From: Cryptomeria japonica
Taxonomy: Eukaryota; Streptophyta; Pinopsida; Cupressales; Cupressaceae
Assembly (NCBI RefSeq): GCF_030272615.1
Contig: NC_081415.1
Location: forward strand, 102,280,796-102,344,795
DNA length: 64,000 bases
Direction of reading: 5' to 3'
The position numbers were made by a program, and so were the translations under genes. The notes under the pieces were generated by a model that worked only from the letters and a program-made list of their open reading frames with translations, did not search any database and was not told the DNA's origin. Shown here in pieces: positions 1-11,216 of the stretch (positions within the stretch are counted from its first letter, which is position 1; each line of letters begins with the position of its first letter).

Positions 1-261
1 ATACATTAATTAATATTAAAACCTTTTTTATTACCACCTAACATGCATATACCTCATCAATTTTCGAGGTTGAGGTTCATCCTCTTCTTTATAACTTTCA
101 TAACTGCTTGAACTCTCCTCGACATTAGGTCCAATAAGAGTGCGTAGTTAATTTTTCATCCTAGTAGGTGGTTCCTGAACTACCTCCTTTTGTTTTTCTT
201 CCTTCTCTAGTTGCAAATAAGTAGTGGAAGGTTGCAACTTATGAAAGATCACACTTGTACT

Positions 262-1650
262 TTAGAGCACCTTCTTTACAAATGGATCCCAAATATTGTA
301 ACCCTTCACATTGACACCATAGCCAATGAAGATACACTTAACCACCTTGTTCTCCAATTTTGATCTTTTCTCACTCAGCACATGAGCATATGTCTGACAA
401 CTAAATACTTTGAGATGTTTCATCAAGGGTTTCTTACCAAACCACAACTCCATGGGTGTCATTTCAGCAAACACCAAAGTAGGAGATATGTTAATCAAAT
501 AACATGCAATGACTACAACTTCAACCAAGAAATTTTGTTTAAGGTCACGATCACTCAACATACTCCTAGCCCTCTCCACCAATGTTATGTTCATCCTCTC
601 CACAACTCCATTTTATTGTGGTGTGTATGGATTTGTCTTATGTCTCTCAATCCCATAGCCCTTACATAACCTATTGAATTATGTTGATCAAAACTCACTA
701 CCGTTGTTAGTCCTAAAACACTTCATTTTTCTACTAGTATGGTTTTTCAGCCAAGGATTTAAATTCCTTAAACAAACTAAAAACTTCATATTTACTTCAT
801 AGTAAATATACAAAATTTCCTCCTATTATAGTCATATATGAATGAATCAAAATACACAAATCTATATATTGAAGGAAAATTGTGTTCAAGACCAAACACA
901 TGTGAATGAATATAATCCAAAACTCCAGAAACTTATGAGAACTAGAATAAAAAAAGCACGGTGTTGTTTTCCAAAATTAGAATGTTCACAAAAGTCAAAC
1001 TTGAGATTACAATAATCGACCTTCAAAATGTCTCTTATTTTTTAGGGCTTTAAGACCCTTCTCACCAAAATGACCAAGTTTTTGGTGCCATAACATTGTC
1101 TTCTTTGTTTGGAGCTTCATCTCTAAAGCATTAGCATCTTTAGGTACCCAGAAAGCAAGATTATCATATGTAAAAACCATAGTTTTCTTCTTTGAATGTT
1201 GAGGATGAAGAATTCAAAGCCCCTTTGGAATTCATAAAAGCATTGATGCATTGAACCATGCATGCATTCTCTTATACAAGGTGTTGATCCAAACACCTTA
1301 AGCAAGCACCATAAAACCTCTCGTCATCTTGTACCCACCACGTGAGAAAACAACTTGCACACCCACATCACTTAGCTTGCTAATTGAGACTAGGTTCCAT
1401 GTCAAACTAGGGATATGTAGGACAACATCAATCCCCTTCACTCTACCATCAAAGAATCAGATCTTGACTCTTCTGCTCTCAATAACCTTCATATGAGATT
1501 TGTCACCTAGATACACCTTCCCACCATCAAACTCTTTGTACTTTGAAAACCAGCCTCTATGAGAGGTCATATGGAAAGAGGCACCTGAATCTATCAACCA
1601 CACATCTTTTCATTCATGTCTTTTCAAGGTTGCAACAAAAACATCTACTT
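262..1650 (-). pseudogene. Ty1/copia pol relic: protease, GAG-pre-integrase, integrase
   Basis: Reading the minus strand downwards, the retropepsin motif WLIDSGAS lies near 1580-1601, the GAG-pre-integrase motif LWHQKLGHFGEKGL near 1060-1110, and the late integrase region from 603 to 262, including ERMNITLVERARSML and VFSCQTYAHVLSEKRSKL. The zinc-binding histidines of the pre-integrase domain can be read, but the integrase core between 1050 and 620 carries many stops. The 113-codon piece at 262-603 is the best preserved part. The order protease-integrase before reverse transcriptase identifies Ty1/copia rather than Ty3/gypsy. No functional product is expected. Confidence 0.88.
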
Positions 1651-2272
1651 CATCTTGAGAAGATTTTTCAAAGTCAAAATCAGAGAAATCTTTTTTACCT
1701 TTCTTTTTCTTCTCCTCCTTGCACTCTTTTTAGAAATGACTAGATTTGCCATAGTTTCAACATTTTACCTTGGACTTTTTATGGAGAGGCTTAGATCTCC
1801 CTAGAGACTTGACTTTACCCTTATTGTCCTTCTTCTTAGCTTTCTCCATTGTTATACCATGAGCAACCAAGGCCTCCTTAGCCATATCAAATGGTTTCCT
1901 TTGCATCTCTTCAAATAACAATGAAGCAACCACATTCTCCATTTTGAAATTAGTTGTTATGCTTCCAATAGCCATAACAAGGTGATCCCACAAGTTTGTC
2001 AAAGAACATAACAGAAGCATGCATTTATCTTGTTCATCTATCTTTATACTGACAAAACCCGACTAGGCAACCAACATATTAAATGCATTCACCCAATCTG
2101 CAATGGATCTTCCTTCCTCCAAACTCAAAGAATACAACTTCTTTCTCAGGAAGAGCTTATTTACCAAGGATTTCCCTTGATAAATAACAGCAAGCTTCTT
2201 CTAAATATTAGTTATAGTTTTCTCTTCATAGACATTCAGGAGCATAGAATCAGCCAAATAGAGTCTTATAGT
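1651..2272 (-). pseudogene. Ty1/copia gag relic with damaged zinc knuckle
   Basis: The minus strand encodes a UBN2-type copia gag: IRLYLADSMLLNVYEEK (about 2215-2268), LFLRKKLYSLSLEEGRSIAD (about 2105-2160) and LLLCSLTNLWDHLV with VVASLLFEEMQRKPF (1920-2020). Downstream, near 1729-1766, a CCHC knuckle is recognisable but broken. The residue after the first cysteine is now a TGA stop, the second cysteine reads tyrosine, and another stop precedes the last cysteine. The amino-terminal end is missing at the junction with the neighbouring LTR. Capsid-like structural role in the intact family; non-functional here. Confidence 0.85.
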
Positions 2273-3512
2273 TTGTTCTCACTTAGGATTCACTTTCTAG
2301 GTGTTCTAACCTCCTCTATTCTAATTAAGTTTTATCATTCTTACGGCAACTTCAATTTATAAACTCCATTTACAATCTTGTTTATTGAAACTTTGTTCAA
2401 CCCTAATAGGCTAAACAAGGGTGCCAAAGCGCCCTTGTACATCTTAAAGGGAACCAATTTTGGACCCCTCAATGATCACATCTTCTAGGTAGGAATTTTT
2501 TTTCCCATGTCATCCTACTTCGTGATTTCAAATATGTTTCATTAAGTGAGGTATAAAAGAAATCCTTACCCTCTCATGATTCATCATCAAGATCTCTCAA
2601 GTTCAAATTTAATCCTTATCAAGAAAATTTAAGTGATCAAGTAATCAAGCATCTTCGGGGCAATTAAGGAGAGGTCAAGTTCATATTTCAAGCATTCAAT
2701 ATGGTGTCCATGATCAAATTTCCATGAAGTCAATTATGCATTCCTACATAACAACATTAACCTTCTTATAAAGACTTCGACATAAAGGAGACTCATGAAG
2801 GTATAACATTCCATTTTAGATCTAGCCTCTCCCCTCAAAAGGAATGATTTTAATTCAATTTCAATTTCAATTCAATTAGAGTTAATTCCAACCTAGGATT
2901 TGATCTAGAAAAACCCCTATCAACCCAACAACATTTTCTCTATGTTACAGGTGCAGGTGATTAGATATGGAGACGGGAAACTAGATTCGGATAGAGTGGC
3001 TAGAGACATAGAGAACTAGATTTTGCAGAGATGAAAGTATCGGGACAAGGTCACCTTTTTGTCAGTGTCTGATACTTTTTTTATGAAACTTTCAAGGAAG
3101 CTCCAGATTGGTATCAGATTTCAGAAAATACTACTTTTTTTTGCATCTAATATCCCAAGATGGGCATTTTTCTAGCATTGTCCTTAAATTTTAGGCTCTG
3201 ATTTCAAGCACGGGTCATTCTCTATTTCCTCCTCTCAAATATGTACTTCATGTTTCCATACTGAATTGTAACTGTCTATGGATGATGAATATAGTCAACT
3301 TCACAACATTAGCCCTAGATCCTACATTCAAATTACATATCTGCATAGTTCATTTTCAACTCAAACAAAGATGAGTAAGTCTAATCAGCATTCAATTTCA
3401 TCAAGGTTAAATCTATTGATTTCGCTCCTCTTTAATGTTAATTTTTCTTGGAAATAGATCAATTCCTTGTTTGCATAGCTAAGCTAGTGAATCCTATTTC
3501 CACCTCATCGCA
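2273..3512 (+). repeat. 5' LTR of the gypsy element (5'-truncated)
   Basis: The segment up to about 3236 matches 17225-18175 in the same orientation. Shared landmarks are 'ttcaaccctaatag', 'catcttaaaggg', 'taacattcc' and 'ggacaaggtc'. The LTR probably ends at CA (3511-3512), because the following bases resemble the primer-site region after the LTR at 58463. A TATA box lies inside. The left end is cut at the copia junction, so the canonical TG start is not visible. Confidence 0.6.
2552..2558 (+). promoter_or_regulatory. TATA box of gypsy LTR
   Basis: TATAAAA sits about 280 bp into the truncated left LTR, in the context gaggTATAAAAGAAATCC. The right LTR has the decayed equivalent TATAATAA at 17489-17496. 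The related LTR at 57302 has TATAAAAGGG in an equivalent place. This supports plus-strand transcription of the element. Confidence 0.55.
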
Positions 3513-4394
3513 TTTCGGTTAACCTGACATTGTGCTTTGCATAGTGTTTTATTTATATACTTAATTGTTATTGCATATTATTTTCAAATTTACAAGTATT
3601 AATTGTTAATTTAGTGCATTTCATTGGTTAATCAATCTTTATATTGATAAATTGCATTGTTTAATCATATCTTTTACTTGCATAAGAGTCGTTATGATTA
3701 CAAAACCATTCTATTAGATTTGTCTTCTTTGTATGATTTGTTTGTTATTCTTTTGGATTTGACTGTGTTATTCTTTGTATGAGTTTCACTACTGTTTCTC
3801 CTACATCCAACATACCAATTAGAAGAAGTTATAGACTTATGGATTCCCAAGTTTTAAATTCGAAGGGGTTTGAACCTAGGTTGACTAACACATTCCATGG
3901 GAACTTGGGTGAATTTTTTATTCCTACACATGATATACCTAACATTATGGACATATATTCTCCTTGCACTTCTCATGATGAGGATGACTCCTTAACTTGA
4001 GTAACTATTGACCAATTGGGGAAGCTTGACCATGAGTTGGATAGGCTTTAATAATGGATTGGTCAAGAACACTCAAATAATAGGCAATCCCCTTGATTGA
4101 AAGCTTGAGGAGAATGATTCAAAGTGATGAAAATGGTGTGGAAGTGTTGTGTGGCTTCGCTCATTTTGTGGACACTAATTTTATGCCAATGAAAAGTTGT
4201 GTTGAAGCCCTTGGTCTTTCCAATCCTCCAAATCAAGTTGAGCATTCCATTCCTATGCCTACATCTTGCCTAATGTGTTGACATATACATCTTCCATCAT
4301 GACAACCTCTACACAAAATTTTAACCCTAGGGTAAGTGCACAAAGTTGAGTCCCACTTAGGGGGAAGTGTGTGTGTTGGAAAGCACGCCGCTAG
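3513..4394 (+). other. Gypsy leader with short decayed reading frame
   Basis: The bases just after 3512 (TTTCGGTTAACCTGACAT) may be a degraded primer-binding region. An open stretch at 3779-4000 (73 codons) and another at 4093-4281 (62 codons, in a different frame) lie upstream of gag and have no recognisable domain. They look like parts of a leader ORF now broken. No reliable function can be given. Confidence 0.35.
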
Positions 4395-4570
4395 GAACGA
4401 GGGCCCGTTATTTTCTAAACAGGGCCCCATTATGCTTCGGGGGCTCGAGGCAAAAAAATAATGGGGCCCCGTTATTAACGAGTCCTAGACCATAACAAGG
4501 CCCCATTTAGAATCATAACAAGGACCCGTTATTTAAGTCAAAAACATAATAAACGGGGCCCCGTTTCTTA
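4395..4570. repeat. Cluster of six GGGCCC-centred palindromic motifs
   Basis: Six variants of a palindrome of the form ATAACGGGGCCCCGTTAT occur in 176 bp, near 4395, 4417, 4459, 4492, 4514 and 4548. The last contains a perfect 16-bp palindrome, AAACGGGGCCCCGTTT, at 4551-4566. The surrounding DNA is AT-rich, so the GC-rich cluster stands out. Role unknown. Confidence 0.75.
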
Positions 4571-5746
4571 AATTTTGAAAATAAAGCCTGTCATGTGCAT
4601 CGTATTTTGGTTTGGGAAAGGCATGGAATGTCGTACCCTTAGCCTTGGACCTACAAGTACAAGGTTGTATCAATGACATAGTAAGATACTGACTTTTGGC
4701 ATATGTTTGATGCCCATTATCATAGAATTTTTCAACAAAATTAAAACCCATTTTCGATTACACTTTGTAGATTCCAAATATGTAATTTTTTTAAATATTT
4801 AATTATATTTTCTATATTTCAATTAATTTGTACTGAATCTAGTCCATAAACTTGAAATATCAATTTATCTTGTTTATTTAATAACTTTTTTTACATTTTT
4901 TGAAAAACAAATTATATGTCATGAATCTACAAAGAATTCTTTTCAATTTAAAAAAAAATCAAAAAATGATAAGTTTAGGTCAAATTATGTTGGTCGTACA
5001 CGACGAGTTTCAAAACGACAATTAGGGCCAATAAAAAATTAATATAAAAAAGTATTCAACAAAAAATATCATCATCAATCTTCAGTGGGTTACAGATCAT
5101 TTCCCAATAGGGTTTGAAAAAAAACTTTTATTTGTGTCAAAAAGTGTTGGTCATACATATGCTTGGTATGGTCTTGAAACGGGCATTTTTAGAAAGTGGT
5201 TTTTATAAATCCCTTTTGAAAGTCAATTTCAATTAGCTGGGTATTAAAATAAATTACATATTTGGAAACTAGACTGCTAGTGCCATATTTTGTATTACTA
5301 ACTTTTTTTCTAGATTCAATCTCTAGGTGCTTCAAATTTTTATGTCAAATGTGGCAAAATCTGAAAATCAGGAAAAATACTTCCACTTTTGGACTCAACT
5401 TCTTGCACTGACCCCCTAAACATGCTAATAATGGGGACAATTCTATCTATCAATACTACTACATACCTTCTTCCACTAGCCTTTTGTTTGTGTAACAACC
5501 ATCTTGTATACCCACCTACCATAATGTTCCACCTTCCTACTCTCAATCTCCACCTTTTTATCCTAATATTACTTCTCCATCACAATCCAACATGTCCAAT
5601 TTCAGCTCATCCACTAAATCCACTATAAACAATTTAGCTCAGATTGTCTTATCCTTACAACAATAATTGGCTTCTTTAACCCACTCCAAATTCAATGTTC
5701 CTACATGTGAAGTAGCTAGCCCACTCTTCAATGACATTGTTAATAC
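4571..5746. other. AT-rich leader, no gene recognised
   Basis: Low-complexity AT-rich sequence. One phrase is loosely repeated: 'tgttggtc.tacac..cgag' followed by a run 'aaacg' occurs near 4987 and again near 5146. A 72-codon minus-strand open stretch at 4533-4751 has no recognisable domain. From 5389 to 5746 the plus strand drifts into sequence that reads like the amino-terminal part of the gag that follows. Confidence 0.4.
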
Positions 5747-6280
5747 ATGGATGTTCACCATTTGGAGTTATACAATGGAAAAGGTGATCCCCAAACTCAT
5801 GTGAGAACATTTCAAACATCATATAGTGACTTCTCTCATGATCAGAGACTTATGGAAAAATTATTCACTCCTACCTTTAGAGATAAGGCTTTCCAATGGT
5901 ATTGTTCCCTTCCTCCTCAATCAATTCATTCTTTTCAACAATTGGCTAACACATTTGTGCAACATTTTAACAATAATATTGGTCCTCAAATTACTCTAAC
6001 TGATTTGATGCATTGTGAACAAGGAGTTATAGAAAAAGTGATTGATTTCATTGGTAGATACAAACATTTGCATTCAGAAATTTCTTATCATGTGTCTGAT
6101 GGTTATGTTCAAAGAATTTTCTTTAATAATTTGCAAAAGGATATTAGAGATAAGATTTTGTTTTCTAATTTTCAGTCTTTCACACATTTATGCACAATGC
6201 TTCATAATTATCAACTTCAAATGAGTCAATTTAAATCCTCTTCATCAATGGCTCCAGTTGATAAGAATGAAGGTACTTAG
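5747..6280 (+). pseudogene. Ty3/gypsy gag (capsid) relic
   Basis: A 177-codon open frame carries the Retrotrans_gag domain signature: LYNGKGDPQTHVRTFQ near the start, then AFQWYCSLPP with SFQQLANTFVQHF, and YVQRIFFNNLQKDIRDKI later. This fold forms the capsid of the virus-like particle in Ty3/gypsy elements. The true start is probably upstream of the first methionine in a broken frame. The frame ends in a TAG before the nucleocapsid-like part at 6440. Its position between direct LTR copies and its plus orientation tie it to the gypsy element. Confidence 0.88.
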
Positions 6281-6439
6281 CATCAATCATTTCAAAAGTT
6301 CTAAAAGCAAACCAAAGAATTCATCAAGATCAATAAAAAATATTTTAATCACATTAATACACAAGTGACAGCCACAATGCAAGGTGTGGCCCCTTTATCA
6401 TCAATCTTTAATTGAGAGTTTACACCTCTTTTTGAATCA

Positions 6440-7037
6440 TTGCATAGTATAATGCTTAGATTGATTAATGCTAATGTAATGAAGCTTCCTCTCATTAAAC
6501 CCATAGATAATTCTAAGCCTTTGCTAGCTTCCTTTGATCATAAAGCCTTTTGCCAATACCATAGTCAAATCGGCCATGATACTAAGAAGTTTTATAGATT
6601 GAGATATGTCATCAAAGACCTTATTGATTCCAACACAACAAGTGTGGAGGGTGTGAATGATACAAGAAATCAATTTATAGCCCCTTCTAATAAAAATTTG
6701 CAAATCTTTACCAATCATTTGCCTTCTCATTCTACCAATCTTGTTGAGCCTAAACCTTTAAAAAACATAGTTCCCATTGAGATGTGTGTAGAAGCTACCA
6801 GTATTGTGAACATTATTGACACGATCCAAACCTAAGCGTGTATCTTGCATTACCTTTGATTCAAGAGAGACTATTGATGCACTTGATGGACCATTATACA
6901 TTACTATGAAAATTAAAAGAAAGATCTTGCAAGGAGTGCTCATTGATCCAATATGTATGGTGAATGTGATTACTGAAGAACATCTCTATACCCAACAATT
7001 TTATCAAGATAATTATGACACATCTAGTGTTATGATT
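6440..7037 (+). pseudogene. Ty3/gypsy nucleocapsid-like motif and start of protease
   Basis: The frame at 6440-6835 contains the C-x2-H-x4-H-x4-C-type finger of this gag group, read as CQYHSQIGHDTKKF. The last cysteine has become phenylalanine. A frameshift near 6825 leads into 6816-7037, where DGPLYITMKIKRKILQGVLI matches the first strand of the retropepsin domain. The catalytic aspartate is followed by proline (IDPIC) in place of the usual glycine or serine, so the protease is probably dead. The domain is split by the insertion at 7038 and resumes at 8884. Confidence 0.78.
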
Positions 7038-7157
7038 TGTAGAAATTGATGATCAACCACGGGAACCAAGAAACGTCGACAAGAAAAACATTCATGCATG
7101 CAATTTGCATTTGTCATTAGCTCTTTAGCTTATCTCTAAGTTAATCTTAAGGAGGGG

Positions 7158-7510
7158 TGTTGGAGTAATTTTAGGACAATTATCTAATTATTTATTAATT
7201 AGGTTATTTAATTGTTTTTTTACTTAAACTAAACTTATGTGCTTTTTTATCATCTAGAATTTACTTTTCTAGTTTTAGTTTTAGATGTAGATGAACTAAA
7301 TTTAGCTCCTACTTTGCAATGCTTTAGTTCTCCTAATTTTAGCATTAGGGTTTTCATCTAGGGTTTCGTTCATCTTTTATAAGGATTCATTTATTCATTG
7401 TAATTATACCTCCAATATTGTATCTCCAATTCTTTATGCATAATTTAGAATTCTCTTATAGTTATAGAGCATAGAATCTTTGTTTGATCTCTTTTGTGTG
7501 ATAGGGGTTT
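7158..7510 (+). repeat. Inverted copy of the nested copia LTR
   Basis: The sequence starting TGTTGGAGTAATTTTAGGAC is the reverse complement of the block ending at 8878, and similarity continues for about 350 bp. It is preceded by CTTAAGGAGGGG, which looks like a polypurine tract. It therefore looks like the 3' LTR of a plus-strand copy. Having both orientations inside one duplicated target implies an insertion into, or inversion within, the minus-strand element. Confidence 0.75.
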
Positions 7511-7989
7511 TTCAATAGAAGGATCCGTCGTTAGGCTATGGTTAAAGCAATATAGGAATCTAAAAGATGATGATTCCACCCTCCCACAACAAGAAAAATG
7601 AACCCTTTTGCACTTGTATAAGCTGATAAATCACAAAATTAATAAATGATTAAAACTGAGATCACTAAGTACTTGGTAAATATTCTAGAAATATTGATTG
7701 CAGATTTGAATAGATGACTCTGAGATCTTTCCATCAATGTGTGAAAATTGAAAAACGGAGTTTGTTTGCTCAAGTTATGGCCCTAGAAGCATGAAACTAA
7801 AGGCTAACTTTGGAGGCCTAGTATGAGAAATTGGTGCGAAATCTAATAAAACCACCTACAGGAATTGGACAGCCCTCTAAACCAAATTCCAATGATATCT
7901 CATTTTCCTGATTTGAACTCTGTATAACAAAATTATGGGCAAAAAAACCAACAACTACATTTTATGGTTAGGAAGGCTTGAAGGGTTTA

Positions 7990-8145
7990 CAAAAATAGAA
8001 TTTTTCTGAAAATAGAAACTTTCCAAAAACAAAAAAAAAATGAAAAATAGTAAGTTTCCAAAAAATAGAAAATTTCCATAAATAGAAACTTTTTGAAAAT
8101 GAAAACTTTCCAAAAATAGAAACTTTTTTGAAAAGGGAAACTTTC
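7990..8145. repeat. Degenerate 'atagaaactttccaaaa' short tandem repeat
   Basis: About eight imperfect units of roughly 17-22 bp built on 'aaatagaaactttccaaaa' occur in the middle of the nested copia composite. The array has no coding content that can be supported. Confidence 0.6.
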
Positions 8146-8481
8146 TTAATATTTTTGCAAAGAATTTCTCAATTTCCAATTTTTGACAATTTGATAAGCG
8201 ATTTTAGAGTTCTTGGGCCTCTTGACCATGATGGTGAACTCTATTTTTCTCCAAAGTGCCCAAATTTTTTATCTACCTCTAGAAATTGCCTCGACTTTCA
8301 TGCCCTCAGTCAATTTGACCTAATATTTCAACCAGCTAATATTTTGATGAAACAACAATCAATCTTAGGGTTTTTGAACATTGCGGATGCGGTGGCGACC
8401 TTTGTTTGAGTCCAATGTCCACAGAAAAATTACCCCAAGTTGGATGCCTTAAGCATGCAGACAGGAACTTGACAAATCTGT

Positions 8482-8494
8482 AGCTTTGATACCA
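8482..8494 (-). promoter_or_regulatory. Primer-binding site, initiator tRNA-Met type
   Basis: The minus strand reads TGGTATCAAAGCT immediately after the LTR end (...TTTTACA). This is one mismatch from TGGTATCAGAGC, the usual complement of the plant initiator methionine tRNA 3' end. It fixes the LTR boundary at 8495 and the element's orientation. Confidence 0.8.
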
Positions 8495-8878
8495 TGTAAA
8501 AGTTGATGATCAACCATAGAATCCAAGAATCGATTGCATGAAAAACTCCTATCGCACAAATGAGATCAACCAAATATTGTATACTCTATAACAACCAGAG
8601 AATTTTGTATTATGCACAAAGAATTGGAGGTACAATTATAATGAATGAATCCTTAAAAAAAATGAATGAAACCCTAGGCGCAAACCCTAATGCTAAAATT
8701 AGGAGAAACAAAGCAATGCAAAGTAGGAGGTAAATTAAGCTCAACTACATCTAGAACTAAAACTAAGAAAACAAACTCTAGATAATAAAAAAAACGCCTA
8801 AGTTTAGCTTAAGTGAAAAAGCAATTAAAGGACCTAATTAATAAATAATTAGCTAATTGTCCTAAAATTACTCCAACA
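8495..8878 (-). repeat. 5' LTR of the nested copia element
   Basis: A 384-bp LTR, read on the minus strand, begins TGTTGGAG at 8878 and ends TTTTACA at 8495, directly followed by the primer-binding site. It matches 7158-7510 in inverted orientation, and its end matches 7038-7085 in direct orientation. Confidence 0.82.
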
Positions 8879-8883
8879 TGATT

Positions 8884-10013
8884 AAGGTGCATGATAGTTT
8901 TGTTTCTCTCACTATAAATTTCATCACTCTTCCCATTGAGGTTGGCACTAAGTGCTTATATGTTATGTTTTCTATTATCCCTACCTTTAACCAATTTTGT
9001 GTGAAATTGGAGCATCATTGGCTCTCTTCCATGAAAGTTATCCCGTCTAAAAGTCATAAATATTTGAAGCTCACTCATAATGAGTGTATTGTCATGATCA
9101 ATCATAGCATTTGCAAGCCCTTGGCTAGATATGGAAACTTCACCTTAGATTGCTTTTGGCCTTAGAAACCTAAACCTTTAAAACCCCAAGAAGATTTCTT
9201 TTCATCTTTTCAAAAATTCAAAAATGAGAGGATATTGGCCTTTAGAAGACCTAAGGATCCTTCACCCATGGATATTCCTCATCCTCATTCTAAACCTGGA
9301 CTTCTTCCTACTCCTTCTATTCCTCCTATATATATTGTGGTCCCATCCCTACATCCTATAGAGGAAAACACCCAACATCTTGCATCTCTCAACCCAGTGA
9401 GGTTTCTTCCATTTCTCCCCCTACTAGGGAAGAAAAGAAGACCATGTTGGTTGATCCCAAACCCTCCCAAGTTTTGAGTCAAACTAAGAGAAATCATAGT
9501 GCGAGAGAACGCAAATGAAGACATCATGCTAAAGCTCGTGAACTTGCTTCCCAAGCCAAATCCTCTCCTAAGACGCCAAATGTTGACTTGATCCCATTTG
9601 TCCAACCTTTGCATAGCCCAAGGGAGGAAGTTCATCCTAATCAACCACATCAAAAGTTAAAATTGTCTATGCAAAATGATGATTCAATTTCTATGCGCAT
9701 TAAAAATCCTATTGTGATTAATTTGGATGATGATGATAATGTTAATGATGTTGATACTAACCATGTTAATGCTAATGATTTTGATTAATTGTATGAGGTT
9801 ATTGAGATTAATCATGAGCTATCTTTGAGATTTTCAAAAGCATTAATCTTAGCTCCTAGTAACAAACAAAGTGACTCGTCATTAGAGCATGGTCCTTGTT
9901 TGGGACTTGCAGTGGCTTCATTTACCATTCTTGAAGTAGATCCTCTTGCACCTTGTCCACCATCCCTAAAAGGTGTTAAGCAAGATTGGGAGACAAATGA
10001 TTTGCTAGACTAG
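8884..10013 (+). pseudogene. Ty3/gypsy protease end and downstream polyprotein relic
   Basis: The frame to 9165 continues the retropepsin-like domain interrupted at 7037. It reads IKVHDSFVSLTINF, then KCLYVMFSIIPTFNQF and EHHWLSSMKVIPSKSHKYLK, matching the family pattern that ends with a short-chain 'HKYLKL' segment. After a stop at 9166 the same frame runs to 9477 through a proline-rich stretch. Other frames then carry on at 9588-9788 (asparagine- and aspartate-rich) and 9789-10013. No reverse transcriptase motif follows, so the polyprotein seems to end as gag-protease only. Confidence 0.65.
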
Positions 10014-10925
10014 CCTCACTTGTACATTGGATTCTCTTTTGTGTGATTGCTTGCATATAACGTATTTCCCCCATGATGTGTTGCTTGATATGTATTTGTG
10101 TTATGTTAGGCTCTCTTTGAATGATCTTTCTTGCTCCATTGGTGCAAGGTAACAAAGGGACCGAAAATGTTGTGACATTCTTCAATTTGTATCTCAATTC
10201 TTCTCTGTGTCGTACATGTGCTATTGCCATATATGTGTCTTTATGTTTCTACTTGGGGATGATGCAAAATGTTCAGATCTCTCTTTTTGGTCTCTTCCAT
10301 GTTGACCCAAAAAGACTTGTTTTTCATCTTATGCACTCTTCTTCTATTGTGTTTGTAGTTCCAATACCTTTGGGGGATGAGGTCAATTTATTGTAATCAT
10401 GCTTGATATACACAACTTATCACATGTGCATATTGACCCTAGTTAATGGATCCCTTATGTGCCATGTGCTTTCTCTTTATGTCTTGTGACCATTACCTTT
10501 GATATTTCCTTGATTCAAGGGCATATCATTGTGGTAACATGCTTGTCTTTTGGATGCATGTATGCTACCTTAAAGTTATTGCTCCCAGTAAAGCACACAC
10601 AATTGTTTTAGTGTGGGGGCATATGCTCTACTTTTTGTTACACTTTGTGCACACACCACAAAGTTTAGTTTGTACATTTTGATCACACACCACAATAGAT
10701 CAATTCACTATTCAGATTACTTTGCAAATTAAGCCTTTTGCTTTGTAATCTTTGGCATCAATTTTTCAATTCAACATGACTTCCTTACTAGGCCAAAATA
10801 GTCATGCTTTCTCTAATCTTCATGTGTTGCTCCTTTCATCTTGATGTTTGATTGATAAAATCTCAAGTCCCTAGGTGCTTCGTGTGTCCTACCTATTTAA
10901 ATATCTAGATGAAAGTTTTTCAATA
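10014..10925 (+). other. 3' untranslated part of the gypsy element
   Basis: No coding domain is seen. The plus strand has T-rich sequence with a 91-codon open stretch at 10121-10396 that I cannot assign. 'gtgtgggggcatatgct' (10611-10627) resembles the G-rich tract found near 3' ends of related elements. The sequence runs into the LINE target duplication at 10926. Confidence 0.4.
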
Positions 10926-10938
10926 TTACACTATACAA
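10926..10938 (+). repeat. Left target-site duplication of the LINE
   Basis: TTACACTATACAA is repeated exactly at 17130-17142. Thirteen bases is in the usual range for LINE insertions. Confidence 0.7.
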
Positions 10939-11216
10939 CTTTGTTATATAATAAAATATGTGTTAATTTGGGGCGCTCTGCAACTAGTACATATCCAGGA
11001 AGGTTGTCTTGTCACCCTCCTTGGATTTCGAACTGGTTTGCTGGCGCTCGTGAGATCCTCTTAGTGTCCTGCGTCAATCTGTCGTGTGAACTATGTTTTC
11101 CCCATGTTGCCTTGGTGTTTGAGTGACTTGCTTGTTAATGCTTTGTGTGTTGGTTTATTCGCTTTCTTGTTCTTTGATTTTCTCTCCCTCTGCATGCTTG
11201 TTTTTCTCTTGGCAGA

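Larger units (their letters stand above)
1..2272 (-). mobile_element. Truncated Ty1/copia retrotransposon
   Basis: Conceptual translation of the minus strand gives, in order from 2272 down to 1, copia gag, a zinc knuckle, protease, GAG-pre-integrase, integrase core, integrase C-terminal region and the acidic linker that precedes reverse transcriptase. The reverse transcriptase would lie beyond base 1. Stops and frameshifts occur throughout, so it is a dead copy. No LTR or primer site is present: the gag start is cut off at about 2272, where the LTR of a plus-strand gypsy element begins. Both elements are truncated at that junction, which suggests a deletion or recombination breakpoint rather than a clean insertion. 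Confidence 0.9.
7038..8878 (-). mobile_element. Nested copia-derived composite insertion
   Basis: A 1,841-bp block begins TGTAG and ends CCAACA on the plus strand and is flanked by 5-bp duplications TGATT (7033-7037 and 8879-8883). The gypsy protease frame matches up exactly across the block when one duplication is removed. The right side is a complete minus-strand LTR with an adjacent primer site. The left tip (7038 to about 7085) matches the end of that same LTR. Between them, at 7158-7510, lies a second LTR copy in the opposite orientation, preceded by a purine tract. The interior has no gag or pol, so this is a deleted and rearranged element. Confidence 0.8.

Noticed and set aside
2030-2362. 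110-codon plus-strand frame
   Set aside because: Antisense of the copia gag, which is the recognisable coding strand.
3109-3118. TGGTATCAGA in the gypsy LTR as a primer-binding site
   Set aside because: It lies within the region repeated in the other LTR, where the same place reads differently (GCGGTGTCGAGA), so it is inside the LTR and not next to it.
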